Positions 52,488-64,000 of a stretch of 64,000 bases of DNA are shown one piece after another. Source of the stretch: Lithospermum erythrorhizon (taxonomy: Eukaryota > Streptophyta > Magnoliopsida > Boraginales > Boraginaceae); NCBI GenBank assembly GCA_019722365.1, contig JADFUC010000750.1, positions 124,001 to 188,000 of the forward strand. The letters are read 5' to 3'. Each line of letters opens with the position of its first letter. Position 1 is the stretch's first letter. Under the pieces are notes generated by a model, which ran no database searches, was not told where the DNA came from, and saw nothing but the letters and a program-made list of their open reading frames with translations. A program made the translations under genes and the position numbers.

Positions 52488-52587
52488 CGTTATCAACTTA
52501 CGATCGTCTTTATAATGGCTAACTACTTATTAGGTATATTATATATCTTATCACTTTTGATATTTATTTTGTTATATGTTTACTATT

Positions 52588-52945
52588 ATAGATAAGCGGC
52601 AATATGTCAAGTATTCTATAATTAGAGCGGATATTATTGTTTATGTTTTACCTGTTATAGATAGCGGCTATATGTCAAATCATTCTACAGCCTGTGCGGA
52701 TCAGCGGCTATGTCAAGTATTCTATAATCAGGCGTTTATTATTATTTATGTTTTACCCACAGTATAGATAGCTGGTATATATCCAAGTATTACATAATTA
52801 GAAGCTATTATGAATGGCTGGTATGTAGCCAGTATTACATAGTCGAGGCGTTATTATTTATTATTGTGGATTGTTCTTTGCTATTATTATGGAAAAGCGG
52901 CATCCGTCAAGTCTTCTGTAATAAGCGTGGTTATTTTGAGTGAAG
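52588..52945 (+). repeat. Degenerate tandem repeats in the copia leader
   Basis: About six imperfect copies of a 50-75-bp unit with the core agcggctatatgtcaagtat followed by tctataat and ggcgttattattattta. They lie between the 5' LTR and the start of the gag-like region. Later copies have changed agcggc to agctgg. No role is evident. Confidence 0.75.
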
Positions 52946-53795
52946 TTAAATCTCCATATCGTGTTTATTTACTTATAACTTAATGGAGGTATAAAAGCTT
53001 TATTTTATTTTATTATCTAGCTGATATGCTGCTTTATTTTATTTGTTATTTGTATGAATTATTTGTTTATAATCATATGTATTACATTATCATATGTGTT
53101 CATTTATCATTATGTCATCATTATGTGCGTTAACGGCTAAATCGTATTTTAACACAACAAAATATTTTTCCTTCCCATTTTCTACGGTAATGAGCATTAA
53201 AATTAATATTTTTTCCTATCCTCAAGCGATGGCGGCAATAAAAAGCGGTAACAATAACGGACACTTCTCAAATTTCACCCTATAAATACTTGTTCCCTTG
53301 CATTTACAACGTCTTTCTCGAAGTATTCGTAACTTGATTCCTGATAGCCAAAATATTTTCTAGTGTTTGTCACTATAATGGCACTCTCTCTTTTCATAAT
53401 GGGTTTATTAAAATTGAAGAGATAGATAAAGGAATAATGACATTTTGGTAATTAGTATTTTCTCATTTCTAATGCTTAAATTTGGATTGTTTATTTTGTT
53501 TCGATAGAGATTTTTCATGAAGAGTGAACATGGTATTTGTAATTTGAATAAGATTGCGATATATGTATTAGATAGAGAATGTAATATTTAATAAAATGTC
53601 ATTTTAAGTATTGATTGCGTTTGTTTGTGATTTAGATACAATGTCGTATAAAATTTCGAGCTTGACTCATAAACCTCGAAAGGGAGACAAGCTACATGTA
53701 ACTGGGCAAAGCCAGTTATAAGATATACCGGATGTAAAGGGGGGCAGAAAAATTACTGCTTTGGGAATAGATGTCTTGTGAAACATAAGAAATGA

Positions 53796-56700
53796 TTGGA
53801 AAAGAAAGAAAAAGCGAGAAGAAAACTTCGTATGAAAAAATCTAAAGCCATAAGACTAATGATGGATCATCTTGATGATGCTCTACAATTAGAATATGCG
53901 AATGTAAGGGATCTGGGGTGTATGGGAAGAAGGCTGAAAAGAAGATTTGGATACCCAGGGAAGTTCTTTTGCACAGGCAATCGATGAATGGAACAAAGGC
54001 GGGGTTCCAGAGACTTTAAAAGTGTTAGTGATTACAACTACTTGCCTTATTTAAAATTATCACAATTAGAATATTGTAGTAAAAAAATTGTAACGAAAGG
54101 AAAGAATGAAAAAACATTTTCAACGTTTCATGCATCACAAATATTGTTGCAAAACGATATAGAATGAGGAATATAAAAAATATTCGGAATTGGTGCGTCT
54201 TAACTTTTGATAGCGAGAAGAATATTAAGTCTTTGTTGAAAAACCATCGATTCCTTGGCCTGGAATGATGGCATTCAGTAAATGCAACGACTTTTAAAGT
54301 CGTGGTGGTTATGATCGATTCGGAGAATTCGGCCGTGGTCGGAGTAAATTGGTAATTTTTAGTGGTCGGGAATTAGTGGACGTGGTTTCGTGAATTATAA
54401 TAGACCTACCAGAAATTACCCAAATCGACAAGAAAAGGGTAAGAAAATCCAAGAAGGTTCATTGAAAAACAATGACAATTTGTGTTACAGATGCGGAAAG
54501 AAAGGTCATTGGTCTAGGGCGTGTAGAACGCCAGAATATCTTTGTAAAAGATATAAAGCATCTGTAGAAGAAAAAGGAAATGGAAAAGAAAAGGAAGTCA
54601 ACTTTAATGAACATGAACCTGAGGATGACTCTGTATATCTTGAGGCCGCAGACTTCGGTGATGGAACAAATGAAATGAACTTAGACTAATTGATATGATG
54701 AACTACTTTATGTTTGAATAATGTGTGATGAATAATCTTCGTGTAATACGTATTATGTGTGACCAGTATGTAATCAATGTTTGCTTTATATCTATGAAAT
54801 AATAATGTTGATTACATGTTGTGTTAATTTACTCTCTCTTAAGTCTTATATCATTACATGTTTGAAAAGAAGGCTTAACATGAAACACAGTGGAGACATT
54901 TGCATCAGGGCAGGTGGAGCAACCCACCATGATCCTCAAAGAAAGGCATATTTTCTTGACATGTCCTCTCTAAGCATTAATTAATACAATTTAGTCCTGG
55001 AGACTTGATTGAAGGATCGAGGTAATGCCATGTTCATATTACCAAATGGAACAAAATTTGTCATTAATGACGCTTTGTATTCTCCAAAGTCAAAAGGAAA
55101 CTTATTGAGTTTTATTGACATATATCGTCAAGAATTGTAATCTTTGAAAAATAGCTGAAGGTAATATGAAATACATCTGTATTACTGCTAGTGTTTTAGG
55201 AAAGAAGAAAATATTAGAGAAACTACCAAAATTACCTACTGGATTACATTACACTTATATTCTTGAAATTGAATGTAACTTAGTAATAAAAAGAAGATCC
55301 CAAAAGCTGTATTCTTGGCGCGATTCGTTTAGGTCATCCACGGCTCCTTGATGATGAGAAAAATAATTAATGCTGGTCATCCATTGAAAGGTTTAAGATT
55401 AATACTTGAACATGTGAAGCTTGTTCTCTAGGAAAATTAATAGCGAAATGCAGCGAAATGCAGCTTCACAGATGGCGCTGCGTTCTTGAAAGGAATTGAG
55501 GTGATATATGTGGACTTATCAAATCCACCATGCGGACCCGTTTAGGTATTTTATGAGTATTGATTGATGCATCTAGTAGATGGTCGCATGTTTGTTTATT
55601 GTCCAGAATCGAGATATGGCATTTGCAAGATTTCTTGCTCAAATAATCAAATTAAGAGCACAATTTCGATTATACTATAAAGAAAGTTGAAACGACAATC
55701 TTGGTAATTCTGTCCCCAGATAAATTTAATAATTATTGCGTGTCAATTGGAATTATTGTTGAACATTATGTTCCTCATGTACATACACAAAATGGTCTAG
55801 CGAATTATTAATTAAACGCCTTCAGTGTATTGCTAGACCATTGATAATGAGAACAAAATTACTAGTCACTGTATGGGGTCATGCAATTTTACATGCTGCA
55901 TCATTAATACGTTTAAGACCAAGTGCTAATCATAAACATACTCCATATCAACTTGCAATGATTAATTCGAGAACCCGGATATTTCAATCTAAAGATTTTT
56001 GGTTGTCACGGTTTATGTACCAATGGCTCCGCCACAAAGAACAAAGATGGGACCTCAAAGGAAGGTTGGGCATATATGTAGGGTATGAGTCGCCTGCATT
56101 ATTAGATATCTTGAACCTTTAGCAATTGATGTTTTCGGGCAAGGTTTGCGGTGTCATTTCGGCCAAGCAGTTTTCCTCCTGCAGGAGAAAAAAAGCGTCG
56201 AGGAAAAGGGCGTAATGTGGTATGTCTTAGTCTTTCTTTGTATCGGGACCCGTATAATAAATCATGGGAAGAAAATGTAAAGAAAATTGTGCACTTGAGC
56301 CAGCAAATCGATTGCGGGATTCGTTTCTTGATATGAAAAGTGACAAGTGCATGTACCCATTATTAATACTCCTTCTCGTGTTGAAATTCGAAGCAAATGA
56401 TGTAGCAAGTACATCCCGAGGCACTGGCGTGGCCCGGCACAATGAGTTCTAAGGATAAAATCCTCGAAAGAAAAGGTCGAGAAAGATTGTCTGAATGAAA
56501 GTAGTCTTGATAAGACACTAAATGATAATGATAAGCCGGGATAGAAAAAGTGCTCTTGAAGAAGCGAAGATGATGAAAATAAGTTATTAATATTAAGCTG
56601 AAAATAAGAATGATCTGAGATTTACATCGATTATGTTAATCTGAAATCTTGGAACCGGAAAAATAAGCATATTGATGAAATGTTGCATTCTCCATTGCAT

Positions 56701-58315
56701 ATGAAATTATGAATGAAAATGATGATCTGAACGGATGCGTGGTTGAATGTCAAAGGTCGACTTGATTGGCCAAAATGGAAAGATGCACAATAGATCTTGA
56801 ATTGAAATCTCTTAAAATCGAAAGTATTTGGGCCTATTGTGACTGTCTGAGGTATAGAAACACATTGGTTATAAGTGGGTCTTTGTGAGAAAACGAAATG
56901 AGAAAAATGAGATTGTAAGATACAAGGCTCGTCTTGTTGCACAAGGTTTTTCTCAAAGACCCGGAATTGATTATGAGGTAAGCTTTGATATACATTATGG
57001 GCCGCCATTACTTTTCGTTATTTAATAGGTTTGTCAGTATCTAATAATCTTGATATGCATCTTATGGATGTTGTTACGACCTATTTATATGGATCACTTG
57101 ATAGTGATATATACATGAAAATTCGGAAGGATTTAAAATTATTAAAACATCTAAACCTAGAGAAATGTATGCAATTAGGTTGCGAAGATCGCTTTATGGG
57201 TTAAAAACGATCCGGACGAATGTGGTATAATAGGCTAAGTGAATGTTCTTGAGGACTAAATCGATAATCCTATTTGTCCTTGTGTTTTATAAAATGGTTT
57301 TGTAATCATTCTTTATTACATGTTGATGATTTAAATATTGTGGGCTTAATAAAGAAATCAAAGAAAGCGATGAATTCTTAAAGAAAGAATTTGAAATGAA
57401 AGATGGGGAAGACCAAGTTACGCCTTGGTTTCTGATTAGTACACTAAAATGGTATTTTGGTACACCAATCAAATTCTGCTTGAAGGGTATTAAAGGTTTA
57501 ACATGGATAAAATGACTAGCTTTAAGTACTTACTCGATGATGGGCGGAACACTTAATATTGAAAAGGATCCGCTTCGTCTGGGAAGAAAATGAAGATGCT
57601 TGATCTTGAAGTACCATGCCTCGAGTGCAATTGGAGCCTTAATGTATCTTCTTAATTGTACAAGACTGATGCCTATAAAACTTTTGCGGAATCAGATTTC
57701 TTACTTGAATTTAGTTCTTGTCCCTCTGAGAGCGTTGGAAAGGGATAAAACATATATTTCGATATCTTGAGTCTTGTCGATCTTAGTTTGTTTTATCACA
57801 ACAACAATCAAAAAACAGTTTGCTTGGTTATGCGAGATCACCGAGTTATTTGTCGGATCCATAATGCTAAATCACCGGGCTGGGTATATATTTACATATG
57901 AGTGACACTGCGATATCAGAGATCCCAGCGAGACCAACATGCCTTCTTGAATAAATGCTGAGTAATAGCTCTTCCGCAAACAGAAAGCAAAGTGTAGATG
58001 GTTAAAGATCGGTGACTGCTTGTATCAAAAACATCGGTTTACCATTTGATAAGAATCCATGATCGTATGAAAGAGCAATCTTGCATGTGTTACTCGGATA
58101 GAAGAAGAGGATATGTCGAAAGTGATAGGACCAAACACATCACTTTTAAGTTAACTTCGTTGTCAAGGGCTTGGAAAGAAGCAAGGAGGTTGATATCCAG
58201 TACATTCGTTCGAGTGATAATGTGGCAGATCTCTTCACAAAGGCTCTTCCGACATCAGTTTTCAAGAAGCACATTCAAAGTATTGGAATGCGTCGCCTTC
58301 GAGATCTTTGAAGAC
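53796..58315 (+). pseudogene. Broken gag-pol of the copia element
   Basis: The polyprotein reading frame is interrupted many times, so no full protein can be made. Recognisable pieces in order: a gag part with DHLDDALQLEYANVRDL near 53.87 kb; the zinc knuckle CYRCGKKGHWSRAC at about 54,483-54,525 (CX2CX4HX4C); integrase pieces including the VPHVHTQNGLA block near 55.78 kb and the segment at 55841-56122; reverse transcriptase pieces at about 56.88-57.2 kb ([20 protein letters not shown]; then DMHLMDVVTTYLYGSLDSDI); and the end of RNase H with NVADLFTKALPTSVFKKHIQ near 58.2 kb. Confidence 0.85.
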
Positions 58316-58456
58316 CTACCTATGTTTGATTGAGGGGGCATCTTATTGTACTCTTTTCGCATATGAGGTTTTGTCCACTTGGGTTTCTTACTCATGGGTT
58401 TTTGCTGTGACCATATTGTTAAAGTATGTCGATATTATTTGATATTTCAAGGGGAG

Positions 58457-58661
58457 TGTTGTAAATGTGAGCCCACAAATGTTGAAATGTCAAATGTAAA
58501 ATGAATAATGTGAGTATTTGAATAGTATTAAGGGGTAATTTTTGTAGTATAAATGCCTCCATTTGCTATAATAATGACACCAAAAAACTTTCAAGATAGA
58601 ACATATGCATCATTTAGTCTTTTTTTGAGTTAGTTTGGTAGTTTGATATCGGTTTACAGCA
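58457..58661 (+). repeat. 3' LTR of the copia element
   Basis: It starts tgttgtaaatgtgagccc just after the purine tract caaggggag and ends near tttacagca. It has accumulated small deletions relative to the 5' LTR, or vice versa, so insertion is not recent. Confidence 0.75.
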
Positions 58662-60152
58662 TTATCAATGTTATCCACATAAAAGGGAAAAGAGACTAAA
58701 CATCTTTGGTATTTGTTTCTGCGAATCCACACATATCCCTTTCTCTCGAAATGCCCCTTAGTAAGTTGAGCACGTGCATCAGTTGGCTGACACAACCCAT
58801 TAAATCCATAATAATTCAGTTAAGAAATTAGCTGAGACATTATGTTGACTTTAATGAATAAAATCTTTCACAAAAATCAAATTGAAATTGCTGCCCCGAT
58901 GAAACTCTTGGCAAAAGCTACAAAATAATATAGAACTGCAAATGCAATGATATTCCTTGGCATCTAAGAAATCAATATCATTATACGGAGTATTAATTAA
59001 GAACTCTATATATTTTCCACAATGTATCTACTTAGTCTATACCAACTTACATACATTATTCCAACATGTTAATTACTGCAACTTGAGTTTAATAACATGC
59101 ATGCAAGTAAATAGCTCCACTAAGCAGAACGGAAAATTGATGAACATACCTATTGAAAGAAGCATAAAAGATCATGTAATCACATACTGAAGGGTAGGAC
59201 ATTTAAGATTATAAAAATGCCGCAAAATGGAAATAGACGACTTTAAAAGGTTTCTGCATAAATGACTCAAATTCCTGATATAAGGCTATAAAAGTCCAAT
59301 AACAACACTGGTTAAAAACGTTATTAGTCTATTATAGGCAAAATATCAAATTAGTGGAGAACCAAGACGTTCTAAATCAAGACAATGCAATAGAAAATAG
59401 GCTCCAGCCACAATCATTGCTGAATTACCCTCAATATCTAACCCTCTCCAATAACTAAATGAAGGTTCAAAGAAAGTACTACTACCAGCCAGAGCCATTC
59501 TTTAAGTACATGAAATATAATTGTAATAAAGGGATAATAGACAATAAAGTAAACTATACCAGATCCCAATTTATGAATTGAATCTTAAAGAGTTGTTATA
59601 TTAACAACTTATCATGGGCACATAACCAAATATTTAAATTGATAAACCTAAGAAAACATACAACTAAAAAGGGTTTGGTTAAAAAAATCCAGATTCACCA
59701 TCAACATGCAGTATCAAGTTGCTCTATTTGTTTTTAAATAAATTTGAACAAAAGAAGAAATTCTAGTATCCTACATACTTAATCATCAACATTCAATTAT
59801 CGATGGGGCCTTCTAGTCTCTTGCAAACATGGAGATACTCTTGTTTTAACAAACACATATATTTATTTCACTTTCCTTACTTGACATGGTTGCATCTTAC
59901 TGCAATTTCTAGTCTCTTACAAACCGAAGAAAAGAAAGATGCACTGACCAAGCATTGCAAAACTGCTGCTCAGTTCCTTGATCACTATAGCATTATATAT
60001 GTTAGTTTAGGATTAACGGTACGGATGAGCTCTTTTTTCACCATTGCAAAGCTCCAAAAAGAGCCCGCCCAAATATCCCGGAATGGCTCGTCATTGGGTT
60101 ATGCGAACCTAGAAAACACAACATTTGCACATGATAAGTACAATTCATTGGA

Positions 60153-60246
60153 TTTCAATAGAAAAGTGTAAGTATACACAACGATAACAACAAGATTTAT
60201 TTCAATAGAAAAGTGTAAGTATACACAAGCGAGAATAACAACATTT
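60153..60246. repeat. 47-bp tandem duplication
   Basis: The unit beginning tttcaatagaaaagtgtaag, followed by tatacaca and an aacaaca tail, is present twice in a row with a few differences. Confidence 0.85.
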
Positions 60247-60454
60247 ACACACAAAAGAAGGATAAAAAAAATTATACTCAATAGTGCAAATTAACTTCAT
60301 TATCAGTAACCATGCTCCAACATCTATTTCATAAGAAATAAATTCAAAGTCAGCCCATTACTATCCATTCATTATCAACTTCCACTACAGCTTAAAAATC
60401 AAAAGTTTAACTAAAACATATCACAAAAAACATATTAAGCCTAAAAAAGATTAC

Positions 60455-61126
60455 CTGAAAGTGTGATAGAGCTCAGGAACACTAATCTTAATATATTACT
60501 ATCCATTCAATAACCAACTTTAAATACAAATGTACAGTGGTGATCCCCAACATCTACCAACAGTTACCATAAAACCCAACACCTCACTATTTTTCAAATA
60601 GCAACCTATAACCATCAACGTAAAAGCAGAAAAAAGAAACTCAATTATTTTATAAGTAACTCAGCCTATTCCATATCAAATTAAATAATTGCATAAAAAG
60701 AAAATTAACACAACAATAAATTATGGAAAGAAGTTAAACCACTGAGATGTCCCCAACGCATAAAAGATTGCACAAGATTCAAAATGCGGGTCGAGAATTT
60801 GCATCAGGGCAGCTAAATTGAAATAGGGAGGTCAATATCTAATTACCAAAAAAATTAGATTAGGAATATTATGATACAGTAAGTAGTTTCCAAGTACCTT
60901 GGACAACAGGATAACAAATTCAATCTTGGAATTCTACGAGCATTAGAAGTTGATTGAAACGCCAAAAGCTTTCAAGATTCTTCAATGCTTACCTCAATCG
61001 AACATCAAGTAATCTTAAAACGATACTACGGTAAATATGACAATAAATTTACAATAAGAGAGTCTTACATGTGACTACTCTTGGTTCGGCCTTTGAATTT
61101 CTCTTGATATTGTTTTAGGAGATAAC
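60455..61126 (-). other. Possible exons of an unrecognised minus-strand gene
   Basis: Three short stretches open in one frame have plausible splice sites on both sides: 61126-61069 (after tgtagcag; contains YLLKQYQEKFKGRTKSSHM; then gtaag), 60812-60740 (after tttag; contains ALMQILDPHFESCAIFYALG; then gtttaa) and 60481-60455 (after gattag; VPELYHTF; then gtaatc). A further piece near 61.3 kb reads YVEHVQEAYGGHGYAAFNRF before a stop. I recognise no family and the phases have not been shown to join, so this is a weak call. Confidence 0.22.
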
Positions 61127-64000
61127 CTGCTACAATAATTTAGAAGAAAACACTAAAAAATTGACAGCTAAATTATGTGGTGATGCGAAAGATGAATAGG
61201 TTGTCCACTGTTGGCTGTCGCAGAAATTGTATTATCCCCTTCGAATGTCATTATTATTTCTTGGACTGCCAAACCGATTGAAAGCAGCATAACCATGGCC
61301 TCCATAAGCTTCCTGTACATGCTCAACGTAGGCAGAGAGTGTATGGACATTTCAATTAGTTGCTCTGACTTTTCTCATCTCATAATACATTTTCAATCGA
61401 ATGCAGGGAAGCAAGTTAAATAGCCTCAAAGACTTGTAAAGACAGGCATATGGGCTACGCATTTCAACCAAAAAAGAAGACGTAACAGCATAACCTTATT
61501 CGCACTGTCCAATAAAACCATGTTCCACAAATAAAAAATATGATATAGTAAGTGTGAGTTAAACAAAAAAATAGTATTACTGGACAGCTTCACTATATTT
61601 AGAGAGAGGAAAAACATTATGCACATTATTATAAAAGTATCAACCAACTAAAAAAACAAAGATATTAGATATGAAAATGTGAAAGAAAAAATTGATTTCC
61701 TATATCGAAGTCGTCGGAAACATAAAATAATTGTTGAAGCATTTGATCAAACACCTGTAGTGCAGTCATCAAACCGTATGAGTACCTATGACTTGTATAA
61801 TGCTCATCAATCAACCACATTTTAAGCAAATATTGGAAATAATAAACCATTAATCTGAAGAAAAAAATACGGAATAAAAATTAAATGGTTATCTTGCCTT
61901 ATAAAAATTGGACAAGAATGTCGAAGACGCTGAACAAATTTGCTCATATATATATGAGGGAGTGTTTCATAAAACATCAAAAAATGATTGAAAGCTCATT
62001 AATGTTTTCAAAATTTTAGAAGCAACCCAAAACAGTTGACTATTAATAGCTCTAACAGTATGCCTATACCCGAGAATTCATTACAACCACACACGACAAC
62101 AATTTCCATAAATGTTTTATCAAAAGGACAACAAAACAATAAATGTCCATAAATGTTTGACCAAAAGGACAACAAAATAATAAATGTCGATAAAATCAAA
62201 CCCAAAATAATCCAATGACTCATAAATTAATCCCACAATAGTTCCAGCAGTGCCGATTGGATGTTACAACCGGGTTGACGGATCCCAGCATATGGCTCCG
62301 ACTGGGTTGGGTGACCCGGAAACGTACAACTAAGCAAGCAGTTGGAACAAACTTTTTTGCACAAATACCACGACGGCCGCGCACTTTAGAAACCCCCCAA
62401 AGCCCATTTATATGTTGAGTTTAATTTTGGACAGTTCTTTGGTCGGCGTGTGACTTGCGGCTCATTAAGGATTAAGTAATTACGGACTTAATTACCACCG
62501 TAGTATGCGAATCAAGTCTTTGGTTCTAAGTTCTCTTCCTTACTGGGCGGACAACAGAACCCACTTAAATTGGGCTTCCGTATTCTAGCCTACTTGCATG
62601 GTCCAAGTTCATTTATTATATTCTTACGTTCTTGATCCCCATCTTGAAGGCACGTCTACGTTGGGCCATTTGAACCAACTAGTGAGTATGGGATTATCAC
62701 AATATAAAGGTCAACGAGTTTGCTCAATGGCCTCAAAATGTAATATTTCAGTTTGAATGATGAGTTCCCCGTTTGAATGTAATATGGCCCACCATCTTAT
62801 ATTTTGGTGCATCACTCAGCTAGTAGCTACTTTTAATCATATCCCCACTCATGCAAACAGGTAGCTTCCAAAAACTCTTGCTCTAAATTAAAATTTAGAC
62901 ATGACAAATTGAAAGTACTAATCGAAAAATTCTTAACTTTGAAATAAAACTCAATAAGATCTTAGTCAAAATTGATAATACATTGAATCAAGGAAGCTCA
63001 TTGGCACACTTCCTCGTCACGATTTACCATGAGAATGAATCTGGCATAATAACTTCAAAGTAACAATGTTTCTAATATACATGCTTTGCTTGAGGATCAA
63101 CGACACCCTTCCTTCCATTAACCTCCAAATCATGTTGGAAAACATCAGAAATAGTTAGCAGCTAGCAGGGAATATATCCGAATAGAGGTACAAGAAGTCG
63201 AACAATATTTATTATCTTTTTTTCATACGACTTCATCAATGAAAATTTGCAATCCAACATATATAACCGCATTTGTCAATTATCTCAATTCTAATTGGAT
63301 TGTGACTGACAATTGTTAACTTTAGCCTATCATATATGAGAAAATGCCATAATATTATAGATTCAAGAAATACAATTAATAGTTATTGAAAATATATTTA
63401 TTGCTACGCCTACTATCTCTCAAGCATAAGAGCTAGCTAAAACATATTTCTTCAGCTTATAATCTTCTAGTTTTACTTGTCAAGCTTAAGAGCAGTCTCA
63501 AGTTGACGTTTTCGTGCTCAATTATAATACCATGAAGCTCCACACTCTTTGTTTCATTTTCATTGTTTAAATTAAAAGTTCTTAATCACTCATAGCACTT
63601 AGAACCTTTAGTATTATCAATATATATACAATTGAATTGAAAGGATTGAAATCCAGTATACATTTAAGAACAACTGATGATTAAAGAAAGAGGAGATAAT
63701 GGAAGCTTAAGCAACATTTTCACCAACTGGTTGAAATGATGAAGAAAATAGCTAGTTGATGCTTTAGCTATAGGCTTTTAACATCAAATAATGTAAATGA
63801 AGTTAAAGCAAACTAACTTCTGTAAAAGAAGCTATTATGAAAAGGTAAAATCATGAGAATCTATTTTATTACATATAAATGCAGAAGTAAGAATCTAAGT
63901 TGTAATACTGATCGAATCACTCACTAACCTTGAACATGCCATGCTTCCGTTGAAAGGACATATTTAGCAACAATTAAGCCAACAAAACAAGAGATGATGA

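Larger units (their letters stand above)
52270..58661 (+). mobile_element. Ty1/copia LTR retrotransposon, degenerate
   Basis: A full-length but inactive plant retrotransposon. The 5' LTR is about 52270-52487 and the 3' LTR about 58457-58661; they share long stretches such as acttcaaaaaactttcaaga-type sequence and diverge by several indels and substitutions. A purine tract caaggggag directly precedes the 3' LTR. The order inside is gag, integrase, reverse transcriptase, RNase H, so it is Ty1/copia. The coding part is full of stops and frameshifts. The short LTRs of about 210 bases suggest the Ale/Retrofit kind of lineage; that is a guess. A clean 5-bp target duplication is not visible. Confidence 0.88.
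58662..64000. other. Region without a recognised gene
   Basis: No recognised protein is encoded. There are a few exon-like pieces with splice signals on the minus strand at 60.45-61.13 kb (listed separately) and an unusual GC-richer patch at about 62,240-62,420. The rest is AT-rich. A gene whose family I fail to recognise, or a decayed one, is possible. Confidence 0.4.

Noticed and set aside
53094..53285. Hydrophobic open frame in the copia leader
   Set aside because: It lacks any match to retroelement proteins and lies before gag, in AT-rich DNA where such frames arise by chance.
62240..62420. GC-richer patch with gggttgggtgacccgg, considered as a 5S-like or Cassandra element
   Set aside because: The 5S rRNA promoter blocks are not present in the right order, so no identification is supported.

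Overview
This is a stretch of flowering-plant (eudicot) nuclear DNA. It is AT-rich, its genes are broken into many short exons with GT-AG introns, the proteins are plant-specific families, and introns and intergenic DNA are full of MITEs, SINE-like repeats and copia retrotransposon remains. A short motif, TACGGAGT, recurs; in my recollection it is common in Caryophyllales and some asterids, but I cannot fix the order or species. Most exon boundaries below were read by hand from splice signals and protein similarity, so single boundaries may be off by a few bases.

Layout: 1-7.8 kb holds decayed repeats, including a minus-strand copia LTR near 6.1-6.3 kb and a tRNA-like SINE head near 7.4 kb. 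7.8-10.0 kb is a minus-strand cytoplasmic receptor-like kinase of the RIPK/PBL type. 10.0-12.6 kb has no gene. 12.6-20.4 kb is a minus-strand TTLL12-type gene (leucine-rich repeats plus tubulin-tyrosine-ligase domain) in 15 exons. 22.5-24.2 kb is a plus-strand OXIDATIVE STRESS 3-like gene. 25.1-30.2 kb is a minus-strand BREVIS RADIX family gene. 32.0-34.8 kb is a minus-strand Alfin-like PHD-finger gene. 36.4-48.7 kb is a minus-strand class XI myosin gene with close to 40 exons. 52.3-58.7 kb is a complete-length but dead Ty1/copia retrotransposon on the plus strand. 58.7-64 kb has no gene I recognise, only a few exon-like pieces.

The genes do not form a pathway; they are neighbours with separate roles (immune kinase signalling, tubulin-ligase-like protein, stress tolerance, auxin/root growth, histone reading, organelle transport).

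TTLL12, OXS3 and BRX read cleanly through every exon. The kinase (in-frame stop near its start), the Alfin-like gene (first exon out of frame) and above all the myosin gene (four separate lesions, including a largely lost motor exon) look damaged. Either they are recent pseudogenes or the assembly has local errors. I found no convincing undescribed system. The most unusual items are the first TTLL12 intron, whose two edges carry the same 16-bp sequence; a MITE family shared by the introns of two neighbouring genes; the myosin gene whose first coding exon is only ATG, followed by an intron with about eight 165-bp tandem repeats; and degenerate tandem repeats in the leader of the copia element.
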